Made by a program: the position numbers and the translations under genes. From Fluviicola sp. XM-24bin1 (GTDB lineage: Bacteria; Bacteroidota; Bacteroidia; Flavobacteriales_D; Crocinitomicaceae): a stretch of 64,000 nt of DNA. Each line of letters starts with the position of its first letter. Position 1 is the first letter of the stretch. Below the pieces are notes generated by a model that was given only the letters and a program-made list of their open reading frames with translations, was not told the origin of the DNA and ran no database searches. The stretch is taken from NCBI GenBank assembly GCA_003149635.1, contig QCWI01000005.1, positions 1 to 64,000 of the forward strand, read 5' to 3'. This document shows positions 10,126 to 18,935 of the stretch, one piece after another.

Positions 10126-10198
10126 GGGCTTCGATAGCCTCAGTCCACGCTGAATCCAACAGTATTTTAAACTTCGAGGGCTGAGGTTCTCGAAGCCC
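10126..10198. repeat. Intergenic inverted repeat after recG
   Basis: GGGCTTCGATAGCCTCAG (10126-10143) faces CTGAGGTTCTCGAAGCCC (10181-10198). The outer nine bases pair perfectly and the inner CCTCAG/CTGAGG also pair, with a loop of about 37 nt. No T-run follows, so a terminator is less likely than a palindromic intergenic repeat. The word CTGAGGTTCTC also occurs, reversed, in the acnB terminator loop near 62834. Confidence 0.6.
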
Positions 10199-10239
10199 GT
10201 TCTCAGAAAAATCTACTATCTTCCCGAAAATTGATTTCC

Positions 10240-10611
10240 ATGAAAAGCATCCTCCTTACTTTTTTGTCTATACTCACGCTCTCTTCTCACGCTCAAGCTC
10301 AACTCACGGGAGGCGCAGTCGTTGCAGAAGGCCGCGATGTTGCTGAAGGAACAGTGTTTCAAATTGATGGAATCAAGGACGGTTGGGCTTCCTTTGTTCT
10401 AGCCGTGGATCGCACAGGAAAAGTGACTTCAGCGGAAATTCAAGAAACCAATTTGAGTAGTTCCATTGATAAAATGCAATTGAAAAAGCATGCAATGAAA
10501 CTAAAGTTTCAGCCCGGGACACATTATCCCAAGTTTCACAACGCAGAGGTTCGCTTAACCATGATTAAGTCTGAAAATCCACCTCAAGAAATAGAAATTA
10601 TTATTGACTAG
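10240..10611 (+). CDS. Exported small protein, possibly TonB C-terminal-like
   Basis: A 123-residue exported protein with a signal peptide (MKSILLTFLSIL, cut near residue 21 after AQA). The mature part contains FVLAVDRTGKVTSAEI, a pattern seen in TonB-C/energy-transducing domains (hydrophobic strand, D-x-x-G-x-V), and KLKFQPGTHYP, which resembles the W/F-x-P segment of that fold. It has no membrane anchor other than the signal, so it would not work as TonB itself. I chose the ATG at 10240 over an in-frame TTG at 10231. Its stop overlaps the convergent acyl-CoA ligase stop by 4 bp. Confidence 0.65.
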   Translation: MKSILLTFLSILTLSSHAQAQLTGGAVVAEGRDVAEGTVFQIDGIKDGWASFVLAVDRTGKVTSAEIQETNLSSSIDKMQLKKHAMKLKFQPGTHYPKFHNAEVRLTMIKSENPPQEIEIIID

Positions 10612-12392
10612 CCGTAGATTTTCGCTACGCTGTCTTTGTGAATTTCCATAATCTTCTTGCGCTTCAATTTTAGGGTTGGAGTCAATTCTCCACCTTCAAT
10701 GGACATTTCTTGTGGTAGTAATTGGAACTGTTTGATTTGCTCCCATTTACCCAATTCCTTATTCAGTTCGTCCAGTTCTTTCTGAATTCGAGCACAAACG
10801 GCTTCGTCAGCGCAAAGTCCAGCGTTGGAATCATCAGATAACTGAATCTCTTTGCGTTTCGCCCATTCGCGGATGAAATCATAGGTTGGAACGAGCAACG
10901 CAGCAGGGAATTTTTCACCCTCACCAATCACCATCGCTTGTTCAATGAAACGTGATTCTTTCAGCTTGTTTTCAATCGCTTGTGGAACGATGTATTTTCC
11001 TCCACTCGTCTTGAAAATTTCTTTCTTACGGTCTGTGATTTTTAGGAATTTACCCTCAACCATTTCACCAATATCTCCAGTGTGGAACCAGCCATCTTTA
11101 ATTACCTCAGCAGTTTTGTCCGGAAGGTTGTAATAACCTTGCATTATGTTTGGCCCTTTCACCAAGATTTCACCGTCTTCAGCAATCTTAACCTCAACTC
11201 CTTCAATTAAAGCTCCAACCGTTCCGATGCGAATTCCTTTTTTGAAGCAATTCACGGACACTACCGGAGATGTTTCTGTCAATCCATATCCTTCCAAAAT
11301 TGGAATGTCTGCAGCTAGGAAAATCTGAGCCAATCTAGGTTGCAATGCCGCACTACCAGAGGCGATCGCACGTACATTTCCTCCGAGGGCTTCCTGCCAT
11401 TTAGAGAAGATGAGCTTACGCGCAATCTTCAATCGGAAATTGTACCATCCACTTCTTGAAACTGGATCGTAATCTTCCGCCAATTCTACCGCCCAGAAGA
11501 AGAGTTTACGTTTAATTCCAGAAAGTTCGTCACCCTTCGCTATGATTTTATCGAATACTTTTTCAATCAAGCGCGGAACGGCCGTAAATACATCTGGTTT
11601 TACCTCACGAATATTGTCTCCGATTGTATCTAATGATTCTGCGAAATAAATAGAACAACCGAGATACATATACAAGTAATGCAACATGCGCTCGTACACG
11701 TGACATACCGGAAGGAAAGTCAATACTTTCGAGTTTTTATCTGCTGGAATCGGATCCTCACATGCATATACATTTGATAAAATATTGTTGTGTGAAAGCA
11801 TTACACCTTTCGGATTTCCAGTGGTTCCAGACGTATAAATGATGGTCGCAAGATCTTCGTTCTTCACTGCGTCCATACGCGATTGAATTTCTCCATCAGA
11901 ATCGGAAGAACCTGCTTCTTTCAACTTCGACCAGTGGACATCATTGTTCGAAGTTTCCATCACGTAAAGGTGTTCCAATGAAGCAACATCCCCCTTGATG
12001 TTGGAAATTTTCTCGTACAATTCGTCATCTCCAACAACGCACAATTTTATGCCTGCATCATTGAAAATGTATCGATAATCGCTCTCCGAAATGTTCGGGT
12101 AAAAAGGCACCACAATAGCACCTACTTGTTGAATGGCAATGTCCATAACATTCCACTCATAACGAGTTCCAGAAACGATTCCTACGCGGTCGCCAGCGGC
12201 AACTCCTTTTGCAATCAATCCACGACTCATTTCCATAGCTTCATCGAGGAATTGCTGTGTCGAAACACTGTGCCAATTCCCGTCTTTTTTTGACGAAAAC
12301 ATGGTGTCATTTGGATGTTGAGAAAGTTGGTAGTGTGGTATATCAAATAATCGATTCGGAGTACTCATAAATTCTAGTAAATCTGTGTTCAT
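10608..12392 (-). CDS. Long-chain fatty acid-CoA ligase (AMP-dependent synthetase)
   Basis: This 594-residue enzyme activates fatty acids to acyl-CoA through an acyl-AMP intermediate. The P-loop-like AMP-binding motif TIIYTSGTTGNPKGVMLSH is near residue 190, the GYGLTETSPVVSVN motif near residue 370, and the hinge/C-terminal ITDRKKEIFKTSGGKYI near residue 460. These and the length fit the FadD15/FAA1-like long-chain ligases common in Bacteroidota. It is divergent from the sigma factor gene, with 185 bp between them. The substrate chain length is inferred from the family. Confidence 0.93.
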   Translation of the reverse strand: MNTDLLEFMSTPNRLFDIPHYQLSQHPNDTMFSSKKDGNWHSVSTQQFLDEAMEMSRGLIAKGVAAGDRVGIVSGTRYEWNVMDIAIQQVGAIVVPFYPNISESDYRYIFNDAGIKLCVVGDDELYEKISNIKGDVASLEHLYVMETSNNDVHWSKLKEAGSSDSDGEIQSRMDAVKNEDLATIIYTSGTTGNPKGVMLSHNNILSNVYACEDPIPADKNSKVLTFLPVCHVYERMLHYLYMYLGCSIYFAESLDTIGDNIREVKPDVFTAVPRLIEKVFDKIIAKGDELSGIKRKLFFWAVELAEDYDPVSRSGWYNFRLKIARKLIFSKWQEALGGNVRAIASGSAALQPRLAQIFLAADIPILEGYGLTETSPVVSVNCFKKGIRIGTVGALIEGVEVKIAEDGEILVKGPNIMQGYYNLPDKTAEVIKDGWFHTGDIGEMVEGKFLKITDRKKEIFKTSGGKYIVPQAIENKLKESRFIEQAMVIGEGEKFPAALLVPTYDFIREWAKRKEIQLSDDSNAGLCADEAVCARIQKELDELNKELGKWEQIKQFQLLPQEMSIEGGELTPTLKLKRKKIMEIHKDSVAKIYG

Positions 12393-12577
12393 ACGAATAT
12401 AACGATAAAAACTGCAAAAAACGGCGAAAAAATATTCGACAGAAAGGGGTTTTTAGTCGATAAAGGTGCCCTGATGGTAAGCCAGTTTGGAGAAATGTAC
12501 CTAAATCGTGTAATTGCATGTTATTACTGTAACAATATCAGTGTGATAATTGTTTTAACTGCTAACGAAGCCGCAAT

Positions 12578-13066
12578 TTGAAAAGAAGAGAATACAATAT
12601 CGTTGTTCAAGAGCACTCTGCCAATCTGTATGGCTACGCAATTCGTTTTTTGCGTGACAAAGAGGATGCGAAGGATATTGTACAAGACGTCTTTGAAAAA
12701 TTGTGGATTCACCGGAACAAGGTGGAATTCGAGAAAGCAAAATCCTGGATGTGTACTACTGCACACAACGCCATGATCAATTTTGCAAATCGTAAGGGAA
12801 GAACAACACTTTCCAATGAGATTGCAAAATATGAGAAAGGTACTGTGACACCAAACAGCTTCGAGTCGAATCAGGTTGTTGAACGCGCAGTAAGCATCTT
12901 ACCACCGATCCAGAAGAGTGTTATCCTTTTGAGAGATTTAGAAGGATATTCTTACAAGGAGATTGGTGATATTCTGGATTTGTCAGATTCTCAAGTGAAA
13001 GTTTATCTGTTCCGTGCTAGAAACAAAATTAAAAAGCAGTTAAAAGGATTGATCGAACTGGTATGA
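12578..13066 (+). CDS. ECF-type RNA polymerase sigma-70 factor
   Basis: A 162-residue ECF sigma factor. Region 2 is ANLYGYAIRFLRDKEDA with IVQDVFEKLW; region 4 is LPPIQKSVILLRDLEGYS with IGDILDLSDSQVKV, the helix-turn-helix for the -35 element. An upstream in-frame stop at 12563-12565 leaves the TTG at 12578 as the only reasonable start. Its stop overlaps the start of the next gene (ATGA), so sigma and putative anti-sigma are translationally coupled, as is usual for such pairs. The partner is fused to a PorP/SprF-like barrel, so the target regulon may concern the outer membrane or type IX secretion (inference). Confidence 0.92.
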   Translation: MKRREYNIVVQEHSANLYGYAIRFLRDKEDAKDIVQDVFEKLWIHRNKVEFEKAKSWMCTTAHNAMINFANRKGRTTLSNEIAKYEKGTVTPNSFESNQVVERAVSILPPIQKSVILLRDLEGYSYKEIGDILDLSDSQVKVYLFRARNKIKKQLKGLIELV

Positions 13067-14955
13067 GTAAACCATCCTTTTCAAATATTGATTTATGGCT
13101 CTTTGAGTACGCTGAAGGAAATCTGACAGAAGATCAGGTGGCGCAACTCGAATTGTTCATTTTGCAGCATCCAGAATTGGATGTGGATCGCGATATGTGG
13201 GAAATGGCCCATGTTAGAAAGGAGGATAATGCCTTTGCCGATCAAAATGCACTGATCAAACGTCGTCCTGTTGGAACGTATTGGGCTGTTGGAGCCGGTG
13301 CGGTTACCATGATGGCGCTAGTATTTGGAAGTTACTTCTTCTTTGGCACTTCCGATGCTCAGAATATCGATGTGCAATTGTCAGAAACGGTTGAATATTC
13401 AGAAGATTATGCAGGGCAGCTCTTGGTAGAAACAGCCTCAGAAAGAGAATTACGTCAGGAAGTATCCGATTTGAAGAAATTGGTAACCACGCTTGAAGGG
13501 CAATTGCAACGATCTCTTAGCAACGTGGCGTCCAATCGCACTGTCGATGGAAATGGTGTTGTTGCTATTAACACAGCAGGAACTTACGTTGAAAGAGGAA
13601 ATACGAATAATTCGAATTCAAATGCTACTGCTCAAAACGTAGCGATTACAGCGAATGCTCAGACTTCAAATGCAAATCAAGGAATTTCACAAACCACGAA
13701 CAATACTACTGTAGCTGTTGCTAACGGAACATCAAATGCTCAGAATTCTCAAAACGATGCTGTACTGACAGATCCAATGGGTATCTCTCAACCTGTCATT
13801 GCGATGCAACCAATGATATCAATGAAATCAGCCTATGTTGAGTCGAAAGTAACGAATATTCGTCCGTTGAGTAGAAATTTCTATACAGGTTCTGCTACGA
13901 CTGGACAGAATTCAGAGGATTTAGCCAGCAGTAACGAAAACATCGGACGTTCAGTGAACTACGAGAGTTCATACAAGCACAAACTTTCGAAGTTCATGCG
14001 CCAGTTGCGTAACATGGCCAACAATCCAATTGCTTTGAAAAACTATCGTGATGCGCATCTCACAATTCCAGGGATGACGACTACGGATTTGAATTTTGGA
14101 GCTACTGGAACGATGATTGCACCGAGATTCCAGGCAATGTCACGTTTACAAGGACATGGAAATCAAAATGAATTGTTCAGCAACCAAATTGGATTTGACG
14201 GTTATGTATTCGGAGCCCGCGGAGGGTTTGGAGTACAAATGACGCATAATTATTATAACAACGGAGGAATTCAATCTGGAGAAGTTGCGCTTACGTACTC
14301 TCCGAAATTGTCTGTGAATCGAAAGTTATCTATTGAACCCGCAGTACGCTTTAAAATGGGGAACAAAATGCTGGATGCTGATCGCATGGAAGGAACCGAG
14401 CAGGTGGAATTCATTCCAGGAAATACAATTGGATACTACCAGGATGGAACAACACCAGTAGGACGCATGCTATGGTATCGCGACCTCGGATTGGGCTTGA
14501 ACGTGAATACGGAATGGTTCTATGCGAGTGCTCAAATGGACAACATTTTCCGTCACAGCGATAACATGTATTCCAACGATTTGACTCAAAAACGCAGAGC
14601 TGGAACGTATTTTGTAGCTACGTTGGGAACAGACTGGGAATCTGACGATTCACAATGGGAAACTCAACGAGCTAAATTCAGCCTCTCACCATACCTTGTG
14701 TATCGCAATTATGAAAATATAAATGAATTATGGGCAGGTGCTACTTTCCGTGCTTACTGGTTAACAGTGGGGGCTTCGGTATCAAGCAATGGAGATCCAG
14801 CTGCCTCCTTGGGCGTAGTCTCAAGTGATAAACGCTTTTCGTTAATGTACAACGCTGATTATTCGCGCAGTTACGTAACGAATGAACGCTCGTTGTCTCA
14901 TCAGTTGACGTTGAGAATAGTGGGGAAACAAAGTAGAATAGGACGACGAAATTAA
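13063..14955 (+). CDS. Putative trans-envelope anti-sigma factor fused to a PorP/SprF-like outer-membrane barrel
   Basis: A 630-residue protein with several visible parts: a cytoplasmic, Cys-free anti-sigma-like region (residues 1-70, LFEYAEGNLTEDQVAQLELF), a membrane segment (about 72-94), a short coiled coil (about 124-150), an Asn/Thr/Gln/Ser-rich linker (about 155-300) and a beta-rich C-terminal domain (about 335-630). The C-terminal domain lines up with the next gene's PorP/SprF protein without gaps at an offset of 310 residues: PR at 354/44, GGFGV at 387/77, H at 395/85, YS at 412/102, RK at 420/110, LD at 437/127. One chain would thus run from the cytoplasm through both membranes, like the dual membrane-spanning anti-sigma factors described in Bacteroides. 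It overlaps the sigma gene by 4 bp. The architecture is seen; the regulatory role is inferred. Confidence 0.78.
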   Translation: MSKPSFSNIDLWLFEYAEGNLTEDQVAQLELFILQHPELDVDRDMWEMAHVRKEDNAFADQNALIKRRPVGTYWAVGAGAVTMMALVFGSYFFFGTSDAQNIDVQLSETVEYSEDYAGQLLVETASERELRQEVSDLKKLVTTLEGQLQRSLSNVASNRTVDGNGVVAINTAGTYVERGNTNNSNSNATAQNVAITANAQTSNANQGISQTTNNTTVAVANGTSNAQNSQNDAVLTDPMGISQPVIAMQPMISMKSAYVESKVTNIRPLSRNFYTGSATTGQNSEDLASSNENIGRSVNYESSYKHKLSKFMRQLRNMANNPIALKNYRDAHLTIPGMTTTDLNFGATGTMIAPRFQAMSRLQGHGNQNELFSNQIGFDGYVFGARGGFGVQMTHNYYNNGGIQSGEVALTYSPKLSVNRKLSIEPAVRFKMGNKMLDADRMEGTEQVEFIPGNTIGYYQDGTTPVGRMLWYRDLGLGLNVNTEWFYASAQMDNIFRHSDNMYSNDLTQKRRAGTYFVATLGTDWESDDSQWETQRAKFSLSPYLVYRNYENINELWAGATFRAYWLTVGASVSSNGDPAASLGVVSSDKRFSLMYNADYSRSYVTNERSLSHQLTLRIVGKQSRIGRRN

Positions 14956-14964
14956 TTTAACGCT

Positions 14965-15921
14965 ATGAAAAGAGTATTAGCAATTATTGCCATTGGAATT
15001 GGGTTCAGCGCTTCAGCGCAAGATCCTCAGTTCACGCAATTCTATGCCAACCCGATTTATCTAAATCCGGCCTTTGCAGGGTCGCACGGTTGTCCGAGAA
15101 TTGCCATGAACTACAGAAATGAATGGCCAAGTTTGACAGGTAATTATGTAACGTACAGTGCATCGTACGACCAATACTTTAAAAACATCTCAGGTGGATT
15201 TGGAGTGCTTGCAATGCACGATCAGCAAGGGCAGGGGACGATCTTTACGTCAATGCTAGGCGCTGTGTATTCGTATCACTTGGACGTTTCAAGAAAATTC
15301 AAAATGATGTTTGGAGCCCGTGCGGCGATGTTCAATAAATATTTGGATTGGAGCAAATTGACATTCGGAGATATGATCGATCCACGAAGAGGATTCATCT
15401 ATCAAACAGGAGATGTGCAACGTGGAGGAAGCCGTTATTTCTTCGATGCATCAGCCGGAATGGTAGGGTACAACAAGCATTTCTTCTTCGGATTTGCTGC
15501 GCACCATTTGAATCGACCGGATGAATCCATGATTATCGGATCTTCGCGTTTGCCAATTCGTATGACTGGGCACATGGGAGCGAAAATTCCGTTGGGTTCA
15601 AAATCACAGTATGAAAATATTACGTCGATTATGCCGAACGTGATTTACCAATATCAGAATGGATTCCAGGAATTGATGTTCGGTACGTACGTGCAATATG
15701 GAGCATTCACAGCAGGTGCTTGGTTCCGTAATCGCGATGCATTTATTTTAACGATCGGAGTGGATACAGGTAAATTCCGATTAGGATACAGTTACGATGT
15801 TACCGTTTCACGTTTGAATAATGGCGTATCCGGTGGATCACATGAAATATCACTTGGGTTGTTGTTGAACTGTAAGGACAAGCTTCCGACGTTCAAAACA
15901 ATCTCTTGTCCTTCATTCTAG
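14965..15921 (+). CDS. PorP/SprF family type IX secretion system membrane protein
   Basis: A 318-residue outer-membrane protein with a signal peptide cut near residue 19 (SASAQ). It shows the family pattern QDPQFTQFYANPIYLNPAFAG, RNEWPSL, YSASYDQ, GGFGVLAMHDQQG and the LTFGDMIDPRRGFIY loop. PorP/SprF proteins are needed for type IX secretion and gliding; single genomes often have many paralogues, some paired with one adhesin. It starts 9 bp after the trans-envelope anti-sigma gene, whose C-terminal barrel resembles it, so the two probably act together. No large adhesin gene is next to it. Confidence 0.93.
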   Translation: MKRVLAIIAIGIGFSASAQDPQFTQFYANPIYLNPAFAGSHGCPRIAMNYRNEWPSLTGNYVTYSASYDQYFKNISGGFGVLAMHDQQGQGTIFTSMLGAVYSYHLDVSRKFKMMFGARAAMFNKYLDWSKLTFGDMIDPRRGFIYQTGDVQRGGSRYFFDASAGMVGYNKHFFFGFAAHHLNRPDESMIIGSSRLPIRMTGHMGAKIPLGSKSQYENITSIMPNVIYQYQNGFQELMFGTYVQYGAFTAGAWFRNRDAFILTIGVDTGKFRLGYSYDVTVSRLNNGVSGGSHEISLGLLLNCKDKLPTFKTISCPSF

Positions 15922-15976
15922 GACAAGAAAGACAGTCTCGGTTTACTTTTCTGGTTTGTGAAATCGAGCTTGCAGT

Positions 15977-16008
15977 AAAAGGTTTATTCAGCTGAATAGA
16001 CCTTTTTT
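15977..16008. terminator. Bidirectional terminator between porP-like and amidohydrolase genes
   Basis: A near-perfect palindrome (AAAAGGTTTATTCAG facing CTGAATAGACCTTTT, one mismatch) with A- and T-rich ends. It overlaps the last codons and stop of the convergent amidohydrolase, and can end transcripts from both sides. Confidence 0.7.
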
Positions 16009-17702
16009 CCTTTTATAAGCACTAGTTCCGCGAAGTTGGCTACAAACGTAGATTGAGAAACCACAGGTTTTTGGAACATGCTGATGGTAGCATCTTTTCC
16101 TTCTTCTAAGGTTCCAATGCGATCTTCTTGGAACGAAGCATATGCAGCCCATCGCGTCATTCCCAGAATGCATTCTTCCAACGTAATGGCTTCTTCCGCA
16201 CGGAATCCTTCAGAAGGGAAGTTTTCCCCGTTCTTGCGTTCTACAGCAGAGTGAATCGTTTTGAAAGGATCGGTGTATTCTACTGGGAAATCCGTACCGA
16301 TAGCTAACAAACCAGATTGCTTCATTAGCGATTTGAAGGCATAAGCACCTTCCATTCTGTCTTCGCCCAAACGTGATTCTGCCCAGCGTTGATCGCTTGT
16401 TGCATGCGTAGGTTGAACACTCGGGATCACTCCTGTTGCAGCAAAAAGGTTGAAATCTGCCGGATCAACAATTTGAGCATGCTCAATACGCCAACGGTGA
16501 TTCGGATTGTATTCGAACATATCCTTATAGATGTCCAGCATGATTTTATTGGTAGAATCTCCAATGGCGTGCGTGTTCATTTGATATCCCGTGAGCTGGC
16601 AGAGGTCAAAGATTTCCTTCATGCGTTGCGGAGAGGTGGTCAAATAACCGGAATGATCGTGTCGATCCGCATAAGGATATTTCAAAAACGCTCCGCGAGA
16701 TCCCAAAGCGCCATCACCGTATACTTTAAAGCTTCGAACGTATAAGTTTTTGTTTCTCCAAATCCCTTTGTCTTTAGCAAACTTGACATTTCCGGGTGTT
16801 GTTAGCAACATAGCATAAATGTTCAGCTTGAGCTTGCGTTGATCCACCATTTTACGGAATAGTTTGAAGTCTTTGTCGTTCAATCCTGCCTCATGTACGC
16901 CCGTAACTCCATACATAAGTAGTTCGTTTTGAACTTCAATTAAAGAAGCCGAAAGTTCCTTTTCCGGGAAATCAGGCAATACTTCCATAATTGGATTCAT
17001 GGCATTATCAACAAATACTCCTGTTGGTTTCGCTGGTGCAGGAATCAATCTTGTGCTCGGCTGCGGGCCATAGTTCTCTGTAAGGTCTTTCAATTCAACG
17101 GCTCCTTCCGCGGATTCGTAATGACCACCATTGTGCAGTTCGAAGTCAGCTTGGTAGGCTTTGAAAATGTCTGCCTGATCGATTAAAAAGTCGTTCGCCA
17201 AAAGTGCGTGTCCGTCAATACGGAACAAACACACCGGTATGTCTGGGAAGAGTTCGTTCAGTTTTTCATTGGTTGGCATTTCATCGCCCCATAAGCTTTG
17301 ATCCCATCCACGACCAATGATAAAAGGACGCTTGTACCTGCTCTGGTATTTCTCAATTCTGAGGATCATCTCATCGAAAGACTTGCATCCAATCAAGTCC
17401 ACGCTAATTCGAGATCGCGCGTAGTTCATCATGTGTCCGTGCGCATCTACCCATCCCGGATACACATCTTTTTTCCCAGCATCGATGTATTCTTTCGCGC
17501 TGTACTTGTTCAGAATCTGACGCTCCGGGCCAATTTCAACAATCTTCCCATTCTTGATCGCAATGGCCTCATGCACTTTGTCATCGCCTTCCACCATCGT
17601 ATGGATGCGCGCATTGTGAATGATCAGATCCACTTCTTCGCCTTTCATGCAAGAAGAGAAGGTGAGAAGGGCCAAAACGAGGATGGGGAATAACGCTTTC
17701 AT
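15984..17702 (-). CDS. Amidohydrolase family 3 lipoprotein (YtcJ-like)
   Basis: A 572-residue exported lipoprotein (lipobox FSSC near residue 18) of the metal-dependent amidohydrolase superfamily. Metal ligands are visible as DAHGHMM (near residue 88), NTHAIGD, RIEHAQIV and GTDFPVEYTDP; the C-terminus has the typical GTLEEGKDATISMF. Substrates of this group are mostly unknown (amides, N-acyl amino acids). A segment of about 40 residues (around 180-230, NGGHYESAEG) is inserted before the usual PTGVFVDNA motif. It stands alone, convergent with the porP-like gene. Confidence 0.88.
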   Translation of the reverse strand: MKALFPILVLALLTFSSCMKGEEVDLIIHNARIHTMVEGDDKVHEAIAIKNGKIVEIGPERQILNKYSAKEYIDAGKKDVYPGWVDAHGHMMNYARSRISVDLIGCKSFDEMILRIEKYQSRYKRPFIIGRGWDQSLWGDEMPTNEKLNELFPDIPVCLFRIDGHALLANDFLIDQADIFKAYQADFELHNGGHYESAEGAVELKDLTENYGPQPSTRLIPAPAKPTGVFVDNAMNPIMEVLPDFPEKELSASLIEVQNELLMYGVTGVHEAGLNDKDFKLFRKMVDQRKLKLNIYAMLLTTPGNVKFAKDKGIWRNKNLYVRSFKVYGDGALGSRGAFLKYPYADRHDHSGYLTTSPQRMKEIFDLCQLTGYQMNTHAIGDSTNKIMLDIYKDMFEYNPNHRWRIEHAQIVDPADFNLFAATGVIPSVQPTHATSDQRWAESRLGEDRMEGAYAFKSLMKQSGLLAIGTDFPVEYTDPFKTIHSAVERKNGENFPSEGFRAEEAITLEECILGMTRWAAYASFQEDRIGTLEEGKDATISMFQKPVVSQSTFVANFAELVLIKGKKVYSAE

Positions 17703-17773
17703 CAGTACAGATTTGAATTACGAAGGTAAGGAGAAGGAATGAATCCTCTTTAGGATTAAGTCATATTATGCAC

Positions 17774-18658
17774 TCAGACAGCAGAAAAGACAAAAGCAAG
17801 TATGTTAAGTGCGACTAACAGAAGAATGGAAAAAACCAAGAATAGGATCCACCAAGCTCGGGCTTTTCTAGAGATACTTTGGCTTTTAATTTTGCGCAGC
17901 AGGAGGATAGCAAGAGCAATCATGAGAAACGACAATCCCAAAGCAATAGAGGGAACGAATACAACACCGTAATTTAGTGAAACGGCAATCAGAAGTGTAC
18001 TCAAAACAACTCCAATGGCTCCCCAGCTTAGCATGGTAATCCCAAGTCTCTTTGGCTTGTATTGACGATCGTCATTTTTCTTATTCTTGTTTTTGGCAAT
18101 ACCTATTATCAGTAGTGTTAGCCCAACGAAAAACAGTAGAAGGCCAATGATTCCAATAAAGTCGGTGGGAGCAGCGAATGATATGAGTAAGCCAACTACA
18201 GTAAAAATGACTCCATATATAACTGAATTCTATCCCGGATTTTCCTCGTTCTCCGTATCTTTTTCTGGAGATTCTTCTATGTTCTCGGTTAGTTTGTAGT
18301 CTTCGTTACTTGCATCTTTATCTTCAGGAATATCGTCCGATACAACTAATCTTGGCTTCTCATCCTTAGTGATTGATTGTGAAATCGTTTCTCTTTGGAT
18401 CGTTGCTACATTCGTGTCATTCGTTCCTTTCTTACATTGCTGAGACGACAATGCTTGATTATCTTTTTTGTCTCGTTCTGCATGAGATGAATTGTCTGCT
18501 GAAGTTTCCTTACTTGCCCTGTTAATTCCCCTGCCAGACCAGTGCCAGCCTTTTGTGTATTTTCGTTTTTGAAGTAACCGTTTGGATGAAACGTGATTAG
18601 AACTGGCGCACGAAGTCACCAAAAACGCACTGATCAGAATGTAAAGAAGTACTCTCAT
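17774..18658 (-). pseudogene. Lipoprotein/membrane protein gene interrupted by one in-frame amber stop
   Basis: From the ATG at 18658 a lipoprotein signal (TSCASSNHV) is followed by a KRKYTKGWHW segment and an acidic, low-complexity linker ending NEENPG at a TAG (18230-18232). The same frame then stays open, with no ATG, GTG or TTG until 18034, through NSVIYGVIFTVVGLL and three to four more membrane segments to the stop at 17774. The KRKYxxGxH lipoprotein head, linker and C-terminal membrane region are together a layout I know from Bacteroidota hypothetical proteins, so this is probably one 294-codon gene with a nonsense change. A 142-residue lipoprotein and an 86-residue membrane protein would be made if the two parts were separate genes. 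A sequencing error cannot be excluded. Confidence 0.72.
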
Positions 18659-18882
18659 TAATTTTTTTGCTAAAATACAGGCGGATTCGATTTGGTAACA
18701 ACGGAATAATGCGAGTTAAAATGATCAAGTTGCGAAATTCGTAAATAATCTTTTCACCGTGGATTATGATGTATATACCGGTTTGCAGCTACGAAGCGAG
18801 CCGCATCTCGAATATAGTTATTTGCGGCTTGATTTGTAGGTGCTGTTACCAACTTTTTCTTTTGAAGAAAATCTAGCTTCAG

Positions 18883-18910
18883 CAAAAAAGGGAAGCCTTT
18901 AAGCTTCCCT
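18883..18910 (-). terminator. Terminator after the TPR protein gene
   Basis: On the minus strand an AGGGAAGC ... GCTTCCCT stem is followed by six T, 25 bp past the stop of the TPR gene at 18936. The remaining 220 bp up to 18659 hold no further feature I can support. Confidence 0.8.
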
Positions 18911-18935
18911 CTCATAAATAAATTGTTAGTGCAGA

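Noticed and set aside
10126-10198. Terminator of recG
   Set aside because: The hairpin is large and lacks a T-run on the plus strand; listed as a repeat instead.
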